This document shows, one piece after another, positions 1 to 5,748 of a stretch of DNA of 5,789 bases. The stretch is from positions 1 through 5,789 of the forward strand of contig CAAFRY010000109.1 in the NCBI GenBank assembly GCA_900765525.1, read 5' to 3'. Every line of letters starts with the position of its first letter. Position 1 is the stretch's first letter. The notes beneath the pieces are model-generated. The model had not been told where the DNA came from. It did not search any database and was given only the letters and a program-made list of their open reading frames with translations. The stretch comes from an uncultured Blautia sp. GTDB taxonomy: Bacteria; Bacillota; Clostridia; Lachnospirales; Lachnospiraceae. Made by a program: the position numbers and the translations under genes.

Positions 1-28
1 CACGCATTTTGTTTAATTTAACCAATAT

Positions 29-1048
29 TTAGTTTTTCTTCCAGATATTTCTCACGCTTTCTCTGACAATCAGCTCTGTAGGAAGCTCCATGCTCCTGGC
101 CAGAACCTCTTCCCCGTAAAGCCGCTTTAAAAACAGGCGTACCGCCTCCACTCCCTTCTGCCTGGGCGACTGCCTTACCGTGGTAAGAGTGGGTCTGGAT
201 AATCTGGCATATACATTGTCATCAAAGCCTACCACGGACATCTCTTCCGGCACTCTCAGGTTCTTAGAAAAGAACACATTGATAGCCTCGTTTGCATATA
301 AATCAGCGGCAAAGAATGCAGCCGTGTATCCTTTTTCCCTGGCATGTCTTGCAAAGCTTCTCAAAACTTCATACCTGAGATTATTGTCCTGGGGAAGAAA
401 GTAGGAATCCTCCTCTTCATAGGGAATCCCATATTTTTTCAGTGCATCCCTGTAGCCGATAAGCCGGGCCTTGTTGCTGGCAATGGGAATTTCCTGGTCA
501 CAGAAAAATGCAATCTTTCTATGTCCCTGCTTAATCAGATAGGAAACAATTTCTCTTGCCCCTTCTCTGTCCCTCAAGCCGATATTATCGTAATCGCCTT
601 CCCCACAATCCACAAAAATCATAGGTTTGCCGGTTCTCTTACACAGCTTCTCGCATCGCACCGGGTCGCAGCCCAGGATAATGGCGCCCTCCACATTGTG
701 GATAAGAAGCTTTCTTAAAAGCTCCTCCTCTGTCTTGGTCGTGCTGCAGACCACGCTCCTTCCTGCCTTTCCCAGCTCCTTCTCTATGGATTCAAAAAGC
801 TCGGCACAGAAAGGGTCTGTAAATATCCTCTCCCTTTCCTCGAAAAAGAACTGTACAATTACCAGGCGCAGCTCCTCCTGGGTTCCCCGTCCTCCCTTTT
901 GCTCCGGAACATAATGATTCTTTATCAGAACTTCCTCGATACGCTTCCTGGTTGTCTCTGACATTTTTTCCGTTTTGCCGTTTATCACATTGGAAACCGT
1001 GGTAGGACTGACCCCCAGCTGACTGGCAATCTCTTTTATAGTAACCAT
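29..1048 (-). CDS. LacI/GalR-family transcriptional regulator
   Basis: This is a 339-residue DNA-binding regulator of the LacI/GalR family, close to the usual family length. Residues 2-24 (VTIKEIASQLGVSPTTVSNV and following) form the N-terminal helix-turn-helix that defines the family. The rest resembles a periplasmic-binding-protein-like effector domain, including the C-terminal signature VVGFDDNVYARLSRPTLTTV near residues 272-291. The ligand is probably a sugar or related small molecule, but nothing in the window identifies it. I chose the ATG at 1048 rather than the in-frame GTG at 1057, because the AGGGGTGG ribosome binding site overlaps the GTG and sits correctly for the ATG. It lies 27 bases after the DivIVA-domain gene on the same strand and is probably co-transcribed. 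The hinge region is odd: after YVPE comes QKGGRGTQ, where most members have a PN..AR.L-like hinge helix. No sugar-utilisation genes or clear operator palindromes are visible. Confidence 0.93.
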   Translation of the reverse strand: MVTIKEIASQLGVSPTTVSNVINGKTEKMSETTRKRIEEVLIKNHYVPEQKGGRGTQEELRLVIVQFFFEERERIFTDPFCAELFESIEKELGKAGRSVVCSTTKTEEELLRKLLIHNVEGAIILGCDPVRCEKLCKRTGKPMIFVDCGEGDYDNIGLRDREGAREIVSYLIKQGHRKIAFFCDQEIPIASNKARLIGYRDALKKYGIPYEEEDSYFLPQDNNLRYEVLRSFARHAREKGYTAAFFAADLYANEAINVFFSKNLRVPEEMSVVGFDDNVYARLSRPTLTTVRQSPRQKGVEAVRLFLKRLYGEEVLARSMELPTELIVRESVRNIWKKN

Positions 1049-1075
1049 ATTTTCCACCCCTGCATCAAGTTTTTG

Positions 1076-1879
1076 CTACATGTCTTCCAGTTCCTCATCC
1101 AGCATAGCGTCGTCTTCCTCACTTAAAAGCTTGGAAATCTGAAGGGCCAGTCTGCTGTCCTCATCCTCTTCTTCATCTTCTTCGTCAAACTCCTCCAGCT
1201 GTGCTATATCATCCATAGCATCCAGCAAGTCCAGCTCCTGGGTATCTCCCAGATGAAGCTCTTCCTGACTTTCCTCTTCCTGAGGCTGGCTGTTCTCCAG
1301 CTCCATCTTCTGAATTTCCAGTTCCATCTCGTCCTCAATATCATTGAGAGAGGTGGGCATACTGCTGATAATCTGATGTACCTCTTTGTAGGAGGACATA
1401 AATCTTTTCTGAGCCTGGTTAATCAGCTCCACAATACCGTTCATTTCTTCCTGGACAGCTAAATATTTTTTCTTGCCTTCCATAAGCTTATCGTCAATTT
1501 CTGACTGCACGGATTCTACCCTTCTTTTGGCCTCCGCCTCTGCTTCGGCTATCATGCTCTGGCACTTCTCTGCAGCTTCTTTCTCCATGCTGTCTGCTCT
1601 GAGCTTTGCTTCAAACACCAAACTTCCTATGCTTTCATAGTTATCCACATATTTCTGGTATTTTTCCCGGATAGTTTCCTCCAGGCGCATCTGGGTGTCG
1701 TCTTTCAGCTCAATTCTTTTCTGAAGTTCTGCGATTTTAGCGTCCTTCTCTGCAATCTGCTTTTTATAAGCAGTCTGCTGTTCCGCCAGTTCGTCTCTCA
1801 GCTTCTGAACCAGCTCCTGTACCTCTTCCTTATCATATCCTCCCATTAAGGTTGTTTTTAACATATCGTGTTCTGCCAT
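1076..1879 (-). CDS. DivIVA-domain coiled-coil protein with acidic tail
   Basis: This 267-residue protein resembles the DivIVA family, whose members bind curved membrane at poles and septa and recruit division or wall-synthesis proteins. The N-terminus has the short family motif LMGGYDKEEVQELV (about residues 11-24). Two predicted coiled-coil stretches rich in E, K, A and Q follow, at about 22-75 and 90-165. Residues 181-267 form a very acidic tail with a run of D and E around 229-241. There is no signal peptide or membrane segment, so it should be cytoplasmic and perhaps peripheral to the membrane. The start at 1879 is supported by AGGTGGAG about 5 bases upstream. A longer in-frame start at 1984 would overlap the preceding gene by more than 80 bases and adds unconvincing sequence. 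It begins 22 bases after the GH18 gene, which suggests a shared transcript and an envelope-related role. Orthology to B. subtilis DivIVA is not claimed, since GpsB-like or Wag31-like roles are equally possible. Confidence 0.85.
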   Translation of the reverse strand: MAEHDMLKTTLMGGYDKEEVQELVQKLRDELAEQQTAYKKQIAEKDAKIAELQKRIELKDDTQMRLEETIREKYQKYVDNYESIGSLVFEAKLRADSMEKEAAEKCQSMIAEAEAEAKRRVESVQSEIDDKLMEGKKKYLAVQEEMNGIVELINQAQKRFMSSYKEVHQIISSMPTSLNDIEDEMELEIQKMELENSQPQEEESQEELHLGDTQELDLLDAMDDIAQLEEFDEEDEEEDEDSRLALQISKLLSEEDDAMLDEELEDM

Positions 1880-1901
1880 GATACTCCACCTCTCATTTTT
1901 T

Positions 1902-3620
1902 CTATTGTATATATTTACTGATAACTCCCCAAACATCCGGCCGCTCAAAGCCCAGCTTCCATGCAGCCACTCCGGCCAGCTCATATTGTTCTATGAGTTT
2001 CAGTTTCTCTTCCAGAGACTCTTCATCCTCCAGCCACATTTTCAGCACTCCGGTATCTATCTGTGCTTCCGCATAATTCTGGGATACATCCTTGTTCCAG
2101 TATACATCCATTCCGTGTTCCTGTACATATGCATCGGCCTCGTCCATACCGAAAACCTCACTGGTAACCACTCCGTTATTGGACTGGGTCCACAACCGGG
2201 TATAGAAAGGAACCCCGTTTATTACCTTTTCCTTGGGAACCTCTTTCAGAGTCTGGACAATTCCCTCCTCCACAAAAGGCAGGGAAGCCACAGAGCCTGG
2301 CTGTTCAGAACCCACTGTATGCTCATCATATCCCATAATAATCACATAATCCGCCAGAATCCCCTGTTCTTTTCGGTTATAAAAGGCCGTATACTGAGGC
2401 ACCGGGTTGTCAATGGAAAGCACCAGCTTATTGTTTCTGCAGGCCACGGAAAGCTCCCTGACAAATTGCAGAAAATGTGGGGCCTCCTCCTGTGTCAGGG
2501 CCTCAAAGTCTAAATTTATACCGTCCATACCTACCCGACTGGCTTCTTCCAGAAGCTTCTCTATAATATGGGCTCTGGCGCTTCCGGAGGACAAGGTTTC
2601 CAGGGTGCTGACCTGGTCATTAAAGTTATCTATCAGTCCCCATACCTCCATGCCTTTTGCATGTGCCTGGTTTACATAATCACTGCTGGCCAGGGAAGAA
2701 ATCGCTCCCTCTGTACTTACCACGGAAAACCAGGTAGGGGAAATCACATTTACGCCTGTAACATTCTGGATAGTTTGTCCCAAGGCCTGATTGGCTGCCT
2801 CCGAGGTCACCTGATGCCAAGCCAGATTTATCTTATAGTCTCTGGTAAGACTGGTGAAATTCTCCTCATATGGACCGTCATACACATATTCGGTTTCCTG
2901 GGCTGCCCCAAGACCCTTGTTTTCCACATATCCGTCTATTCCGTCTGCAGACATGACCCTGGACCAGTTGTCCAGCTGTTCCAGCAAAATGAACTCCTGT
3001 CCCTTTTGCACATCGGACAGGATAGGACTTTTGATTCCTCCCTGATAGCGGATAACCGTATCTTCTCTGGCTGCCACTGTATTTACAGTTCCCCAGTCAC
3101 AGATAATCACTGCCCGGTCAGGATTTTCATAAAGGGTTCCTTTGATTTCCATATGCTCTTCCAGAAAATCCAGAGCAATATAATACTGCCCCTCCACTTC
3201 CTTTACAATGGTATAATCCAGGGAAACTGTTTCATCTCCGGCTTCATAAGAACTGGTTTCCGGGTCTATCCGCTGAATCTGAGTAGGAGTGGTGTACAGC
3301 ATCTGTCCGCTCTCCTGGTCCCAGTAAAATCTGCCGCCCATCTCCTGGGCTACTACCTGGTAGGGAATATAAGCTATACTATCTGCAATTTTTCCTCTCT
3401 CCTCAAGAATCCTGTCCTGCAGAATCAACACCAGCTCTCCTTCTGTCTCCTGTCCGTAATAATCCGCCAGACTCATTCTCGCATCGGAAGGACTGTACTT
3501 TTTCAGCATACTGGTTATGATGCCTGCCCCGGCCACCACGATGAGCAGCAACAGCATTACCAGCACAGGGGCCAGCCTGCTGCCTTTCCTTCTCCGTCTT
3601 TTTTTTCTTCTTTTTGCCAT
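1902..3620 (-). CDS. Membrane-anchored SH3-domain glycoside hydrolase family 18 protein
   Basis: This 572-residue protein is predicted to act outside the membrane on peptidoglycan or another GlcNAc-containing polymer. Residues 3-15 are highly basic and are followed by a single hydrophobic segment (about 17-38), giving an N-in anchor or uncleaved signal. Residues about 62-160 resemble the copper-amine-oxidase-N-like stalk domain common in clostridial surface proteins (SIAYIPYQVVAQEMGGRFYW). Residues about 185-235 look like a bacterial SH3 domain. The GH18 barrel covers about 260-572, with catalytic motif MDGINLDFE at 365-373 (presumed acid E373), MGYDEHT at 429-435 and the barrel-end AAWKLGFE at 552-559. 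The closest known types are YaaH/SleL-like GH18 enzymes, some of which are N-acetylglucosaminidases of spore cortex. A spore role here is only a possibility, since no spore-type LysM repeats are visible. The start at 3620 has AGAGGAG 8 bases upstream. It is the first gene of the leftward operon. Confidence 0.93.
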   Translation of the reverse strand: MAKRRKKRRRRKGSRLAPVLVMLLLLIVVAGAGIITSMLKKYSPSDARMSLADYYGQETEGELVLILQDRILEERGKIADSIAYIPYQVVAQEMGGRFYWDQESGQMLYTTPTQIQRIDPETSSYEAGDETVSLDYTIVKEVEGQYYIALDFLEEHMEIKGTLYENPDRAVIICDWGTVNTVAAREDTVIRYQGGIKSPILSDVQKGQEFILLEQLDNWSRVMSADGIDGYVENKGLGAAQETEYVYDGPYEENFTSLTRDYKINLAWHQVTSEAANQALGQTIQNVTGVNVISPTWFSVVSTEGAISSLASSDYVNQAHAKGMEVWGLIDNFNDQVSTLETLSSGSARAHIIEKLLEEASRVGMDGINLDFEALTQEEAPHFLQFVRELSVACRNNKLVLSIDNPVPQYTAFYNRKEQGILADYVIIMGYDEHTVGSEQPGSVASLPFVEEGIVQTLKEVPKEKVINGVPFYTRLWTQSNNGVVTSEVFGMDEADAYVQEHGMDVYWNKDVSQNYAEAQIDTGVLKMWLEDEESLEEKLKLIEQYELAGVAAWKLGFERPDVWGVISKYIQ

Positions 3621-3658
3621 GCTTCAGCTCCTCTTATTTTCTCTTTAGGCTCATGTGT

Positions 3659-3686
3659 ATTATAGCATATTTTTTCTTTCCGTCAT
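3659..3686 (-). promoter_or_regulatory. Sigma-A-like promoter of the GH18-DivIVA-LacI operon
   Basis: Read on the minus strand, a perfect TATAAT (3659-3664) is preceded by ATGACG (3681-3686, four of six matches to TTGACA) with a 16-base spacer. The predicted start of transcription is near 3652, giving a leader of about 30 bases that contains the GH18 ribosome binding site. The assignment comes from sequence match only. Confidence 0.7.
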
Positions 3687-3708
3687 TAGTTTCTTCCCTT
3701 ATTTCATG

Positions 3709-3738
3709 ATTTTTTCAGTTTTTTTATTTTTTTATTTT
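3709..3738 (-). promoter_or_regulatory. A-tract block upstream of the operon promoter (UP-element-like)
   Basis: On the minus strand, four A-runs of 6, 7, 7 and 4 bases separated by one to three bases lie about 55-85 bases upstream of the predicted transcription start. Such A-tracts can bend DNA or contact the RNA polymerase alpha subunit. The spacing is about 9.5, 8 and 6.5 bases between centres, so helical phasing is imperfect. The block lies immediately downstream of the 70-codon gene. It has no stem beside it and so is not a good terminator. Confidence 0.35.
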
Positions 3739-3739
3739 A

Positions 3740-3952
3740 TCACAGTGCCCTGACATAATCAAAGGACAGCCCCTGAAGCCTTCCTTCCTCATCCTGGATA
3801 TAGTCCCGCATATACTCTCCGGTTTCTGCAATACTGCAGGCTTTTTCAATTCTTCTGGGCGTACTTTCCTCCCCGTTTAACAGTAGTATAATTCCTTGGC
3901 TGCGGTACGATTTCAGTTCACAGTGCAGCTTTTGCCGCTCTTTTTTCTTCAT
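3740..3952 (-). CDS. Small protein of unknown function (70 aa)
   Basis: I do not recognise a named family. The 70 residues read like a compact soluble protein: a basic start (MKKKERQKLHCELKSYRSQG), then ILLLNGEESTPRRI, then an acidic and aromatic end (EYMRDYIQDEEG, LSFDYVRAL). There is no membrane segment, signal or metal-binding cluster. It resembles the short uncharacterised ORFs often annotated in Lachnospiraceae, but that is an impression, not a search result. The only plausible start is the ATG at 3952: an in-frame TGA lies three codons upstream, and the next Met is far into the protein. The ribosome binding site is weak, with only an A-rich GAAAAAG before the ATG. It is on the same strand as the GH18 operon but is separated from it by the operon promoter, so it is probably its own unit. 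The alternative is a chance frame, which the protein-like composition makes less likely. Confidence 0.6.
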   Translation of the reverse strand: MKKKERQKLHCELKSYRSQGIILLLNGEESTPRRIEKACSIAETGEYMRDYIQDEEGRLQGLSFDYVRAL

Positions 3953-4027
3953 ACTTTTTCAGCAGGTTTTGTCGTGATATATTATTTTCCCCGCTTTCTC
4001 CTTTCCCGCATAAACTGTCACCATTTA

Positions 4028-4055
4028 AATATACTGGATAGAGAAAGGCTGTCCT
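4028..4055 (-). promoter_or_regulatory. Weak candidate promoter for the 70-aa gene
   Basis: On the minus strand AGGACA (4050-4055) and TATATT (4028-4033) are separated by 16 bases. Each matches the sigma-A consensus only partly. Transcription would begin near 4021, giving a leader of about 70 bases before the ATG at 3952. Confidence 0.25.
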
Positions 4056-4301
4056 GACGCTGAAAATATCTGCCTGATTCCATATGACATAAATCTGCAA
4101 ATAATATTTCCGTTTCTAAAACCTGGAAACCTGCGGTGATACAGAACATATCCAACCGCTGCAGCAGAACACTGCATTACTGAATGCTTAAAAGAATATC
4201 TGAATGATTCCGAAGGCCTTGAAGCTTTCACCTCCTTCTGCAAGATTTGCAGAACCGCCCTCTCTATCTTGGAACATTATAGCACCATCCGGAAATATTA
4301 G
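4029..4301 (+). pseudogene. Possible decayed reading frame with one in-frame TGA
   Basis: In one plus-strand frame, 36 sense codons (4029-4136) are followed by TGA (4137-4139) and then 53 more codons ending at TAG (4299-4301). The second part includes AAAEHCITECLKEYLND and LEAFTSFCKICRTALSILEH, an amphipathic composition more typical of real protein than of shadow frames. There is no start codon with a ribosome binding site and no recognised family. A chance open frame of this length is quite possible, so this is offered only as a lead. Confidence 0.15.
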
Positions 4302-4315
4302 CAAGTATTTCCTTC

Positions 4316-4345
4316 TTTACAATTTCGGGCCGCATAGTATATAAT
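4316..4345 (+). promoter_or_regulatory. Sigma-A-like promoter of mecA
   Basis: TTTACA (4316-4321) and a perfect TATAAT (4340-4345) are separated by 18 bases. Transcription should start near 4352, giving a leader of about 57 bases. The leader has no obvious hairpin, operator or CtsR-like heptad repeat. Confidence 0.75.
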
Positions 4346-4408
4346 ATACAAAGGAAAATAGCATCTTTATATTTCGGTTACCATAGAAATCAGATAGGAT
4401 GTGATGAT

Positions 4409-5176
4409 ATGAAAATAGAAAAAATCAATGAAAACCAGATACGCTGTACACTTACCAAATCCGATTTAGAGGAGCGGCATATCCGCCTCAGCGAATTGGC
4501 TTACGGCAGTGAAAAGGCTAAGGACCTTTTCCGTGATATGATGCAGCAGGCTAATTCAGAATTTGGGTTTGAAGCTGACAACATGCCCCTGATGATTGAG
4601 GCTATTCCCGTCTCAGCGGACAGCATTATTCTTATAATTTCCAAGGTGGAGGACCCGGAAGAGCTGGACACACGCTTTTCCAAATTTACACCTTTCGGCA
4701 ATCAGGACGCAGGCTCCTCTGCTTCCCCTTCCATAGAACTGGAAGGTGCCGATGATATTCTGGATATATTCCAGAAAATTTATGAGGCCAAGACCAAAGC
4801 CGCAGAACGCAGAAAGAAAGCGAAAGAGAAGGAAGACACCTCCTCACCTAAGGAGGAAACCGGAGAAACTCCTATTCATGTGGACTTAATGCGGGAATAT
4901 ATTTTCCCCACTCTGGATACAGTAATTGATGCGGCCCATGGGCTGAATCATTTCTTCCAGGGCAAAAGCGCTCTGTACAAGGATGAGAAAAAAGGAGTAT
5001 ATTCTCTGATTCTCCATCAGGCAGAAACCTCACCTGAGGATTTCAACAAAGTCTGCAACATGCTCTCAGAGTACGGAAAGGGCCACTCCTCCTCCCCGGC
5101 CAAGGAAGCCTATTTTATGGAACATGAAGGCTGCCTGATACCGGATGACGCATTACAGAAACTGGCTGAAATCTAA
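4409..5176 (+). CDS. mecA: MecA-family adaptor protein of the ClpC protease
   Basis: This 255-residue protein belongs to the MecA/NegA family. Members bind selected substrates and deliver them to the AAA+ unfoldase ClpC, also promoting ClpC hexamer assembly, in the cytoplasm. The family's N-terminal substrate-binding domain is plain at residues 1-92 (MKIEKINENQIRCTLTKSDL, then LSELAYGSEKAKDLFRDMM and EFGFEAD). A charged low-complexity linker follows at about 95-155. The C-terminal ClpC-interacting domain occupies about 156-255 (YIFPTLDTVIDAAHGL, EAYFMEHEGCLIPDDALQKL). Length is slightly above the roughly 220 residues of B. subtilis MecA, mostly through the linker. The ATG at 4409 has AGGATGTGAT upstream, and the family's first residues begin exactly there. 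It is apparently monocistronic, with its own promoter and a strong terminator. Known substrates such as ComK in B. subtilis cannot be inferred here, and no competence gene is present. Confidence 0.95.
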   Translation: MKIEKINENQIRCTLTKSDLEERHIRLSELAYGSEKAKDLFRDMMQQANSEFGFEADNMPLMIEAIPVSADSIILIISKVEDPEELDTRFSKFTPFGNQDAGSSASPSIELEGADDILDIFQKIYEAKTKAAERRKKAKEKEDTSSPKEETGETPIHVDLMREYIFPTLDTVIDAAHGLNHFFQGKSALYKDEKKGVYSLILHQAETSPEDFNKVCNMLSEYGKGHSSSPAKEAYFMEHEGCLIPDDALQKLAEI

Positions 5177-5196
5177 GATGTTCAATTTTCTAGAAA

Positions 5197-5243
5197 CAAA
5201 GCGGAGCAAGTCTCTCAAGAACTGAGGTACTTGCTCCGCTTTG
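5197..5243. terminator. Bidirectional hairpin terminator between mecA and the DUF1858 gene
   Basis: A perfect 15-bp inverted repeat pairs 5197-5211 (CAAAGCGGAGCAAGT) with 5229-5243. After one mismatch it continues with a G-T wobble and four more pairs (CTCA with TGAG), leaving a 5-base AGAAC loop. The trailing T-rich stretch is modest on both sides: TTTGCTTATT to the right, and TTTGTTTC when read leftward. It sits 21 bases after the mecA stop and 26 bases from the end of the convergent gene, so it can serve both. Confidence 0.88.
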
Positions 5244-5268
5244 CTTATTGATGTGCAGCTTTCAGAAT

Positions 5269-5469
5269 TTATTTATTCTCTAAGAAATCGTTAATCTGAG
5301 CTACCAGCATATCTCCGTTAATTCCATGAACCATTGCGGCCTCTGCAATAGATTCGCCCTGAGCAGAAGGACAGCCGATGCAGTGCATACCTGCTCTCAT
5401 AAGAATAGGAACGATGTTTTCGTCTAAACGAATCAGTTCGCCGATAGTCATATCCGGTGTAACCTTCAT
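5269..5469 (-). CDS. DUF1858 redox-disulfide domain protein (66 aa)
   Basis: This complete small protein matches the DUF1858 family, also described as the hybrid-cluster-protein-associated redox disulfide domain. Key features are an opening TPDMTIGELIRLDENIVPIL (residues 4-23), then MRAGMHCIGCPSAQGESIAEAA with a CxxC pair at C30 and C33. The end, LVAQINDFLENK, is typical. The two cysteines are expected to form a reversible disulfide or metal site in the cytoplasm. The biochemical role of the family is not established. The start at 5469 has GGAGG 8 bases upstream. It is common as a stand-alone gene in anaerobes; no hybrid cluster protein gene lies in this window. It is convergent with mecA and shares its terminator. 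Confidence 0.92.
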   Translation of the reverse strand: MKVTPDMTIGELIRLDENIVPILMRAGMHCIGCPSAQGESIAEAAMVHGINGDMLVAQINDFLENK

Positions 5470-5493
5470 GGATATTTCCTCCTTTAAAAATTT

Positions 5494-5523
5494 ACTATAT
5501 AAGTTCAGTCTCTAAGCAGAAAC
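5494..5523 (-). promoter_or_regulatory. Weak candidate promoter for the DUF1858 gene
   Basis: On the minus strand TATAGT (5494-5499, an overlapping TATATA is also possible) has a poor -35 match, TTTCTG, 17 bases upstream. It lies 25 bases before the ATG. Only the -10 element is persuasive, and transcription from further right is an alternative. Confidence 0.3.
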
Positions 5524-5600
5524 TCATGGGCTGCCTGCAGTCCCATAAAAATATGCTTTAGAAACAACATTATTATAATCTTTTTCTTTTCCATATTCAA
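5505..5600 (-). CDS. Possible 31-codon small ORF upstream of the DUF1858 gene
   Basis: From a TTG at 5600, with GGAG 8 bases upstream, a frame of 31 codons runs to a TGA at 5505-5507. An ATG lies two codons in, at 5594. The peptide has a basic start (MEKKK), a hydrophobic middle (IIIMLFLKHIFMG) and the end LQAAHEFLLRD, so it could be a small membrane-associated peptide. The same frame stays open upstream to about 5687, through the left arm of the inverted repeat. It would end 35 bases before the DUF1858 start. No family is recognised. It may be a chance frame within a repeat element. Confidence 0.22.
   Translation of the reverse strand: MNMEKKKIIIMLFLKHIFMGLQAAHEFLLRD
5526..5546. other. Short imperfect hairpin
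   Basis: ATGGGCTG pairs with CAG-T-CCCAT across a CCTG loop, giving eight base pairs with one bulged T. It is followed by A-rich sequence on the plus strand and is not followed by T residues on either strand, so it does not look like a terminator. It lies inside the 31-codon frame. Confidence 0.4.
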
Positions 5601-5721
5601 CTGTTTTTCTCCATTTTCTACGTTATCCTCAGTCAACGTACGTCCAAGAACGCTTCCATCCTCTGCCTTTAAAATGGTCAATATTTCGATTCAGAGGTCA
5701 AAGAGTCGGAAGGAGCTAAAT

Positions 5722-5748
5722 ATGCATTTCTGCAAGGCACTTGAATGA
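5722..5748 (+). CDS. Candidate 8-codon leader ORF (MHFCKALE)
   Basis: An ATG at 5722 follows GGAAGGAG with a 6-base spacer, one of the best ribosome binding sites in the window. The frame is only MHFCKALE before a TGA. That TGA overlaps the next ATG (5745-5747) in an ATGA junction, and a 7-bp hairpin begins with the next base. This resembles a leader peptide. No plus-strand promoter was seen nearby, and the downstream gene is outside the window. It could instead be part of a non-coding repeat that happens to resemble a translation start. Confidence 0.3.
   Translation: MHFCKALE

Larger units (their letters stand above)
3953..4408. other. Intergenic region between the 70-aa gene and mecA
   Basis: This 456-base stretch separates divergent genes. 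It should hold the leftward promoter of the small gene (weak candidate at 4028-4055) and does hold the rightward mecA promoter (4316-4345). Its middle has no convincing intact gene. A plus-strand frame from 4029 to 4301 is broken by one TGA at 4137-4139, and its second part (4140-4298) has protein-like composition. A ten-base perfect Shine-Dalgarno complement on the minus strand (4228-4237) has no start codon at a workable distance. No tRNA, repeat array or riboswitch fold was recognised. Confidence 0.6.

Noticed and set aside
1..28. Terminator for the leftward operon
   Set aside because: The 28 bases after the LacI-type stop are AT-rich but contain no hairpin.
344..914. Two plus-strand open frames antisense to the LacI-type gene
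   Set aside because: Both are explained as shadows of the coding frame on the other strand.
1049..1057. GTG at 1057 as the start of the LacI-type protein
   Set aside because: The GTG lies inside the ribosome binding sequence AGGGGTGG, and the ATG at 1048 has correct spacing.
1880..1984. Upstream N-terminal extension of the DivIVA-domain protein
   Set aside because: It would overlap the GH18 gene by over 80 bases, while the ATG at 1879 has its own strong ribosome binding site and starts right at the family motif.
1878..2513. Plus-strand open frame of about 211 codons across the DivIVA-GH18 junction
   Set aside because: It is antisense to two well-supported genes and no family is recognisable.
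2568..3665. Long plus-strand open frame of about 365 codons antisense to the GH18 gene
   Set aside because: It lies opposite a clearly recognisable enzyme, has no ribosome binding site and has a low-complexity, shadow-like composition.
3709..3738. T-rich run on the plus strand as a rho-independent terminator
   Set aside because: No stem precedes it on the plus strand and no plus-strand gene ends there.
4228..4237. A fragment of the 16S rRNA 3' end on the plus strand (TCACCTCCTT)
   Set aside because: Only ten bases match, and the flanking bases do not fit the rRNA tail.
3918..4243. Two overlapping minus-strand open frames of 60 and 72 codons
   Set aside because: They have no ribosome binding site at the proposed starts, overlap each other or the 70-codon gene, and lack recognisable sequence.
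4501..4701. Minus-strand open frame inside mecA
   Set aside because: It is antisense to the conserved MecA N-terminal domain and is a shadow.
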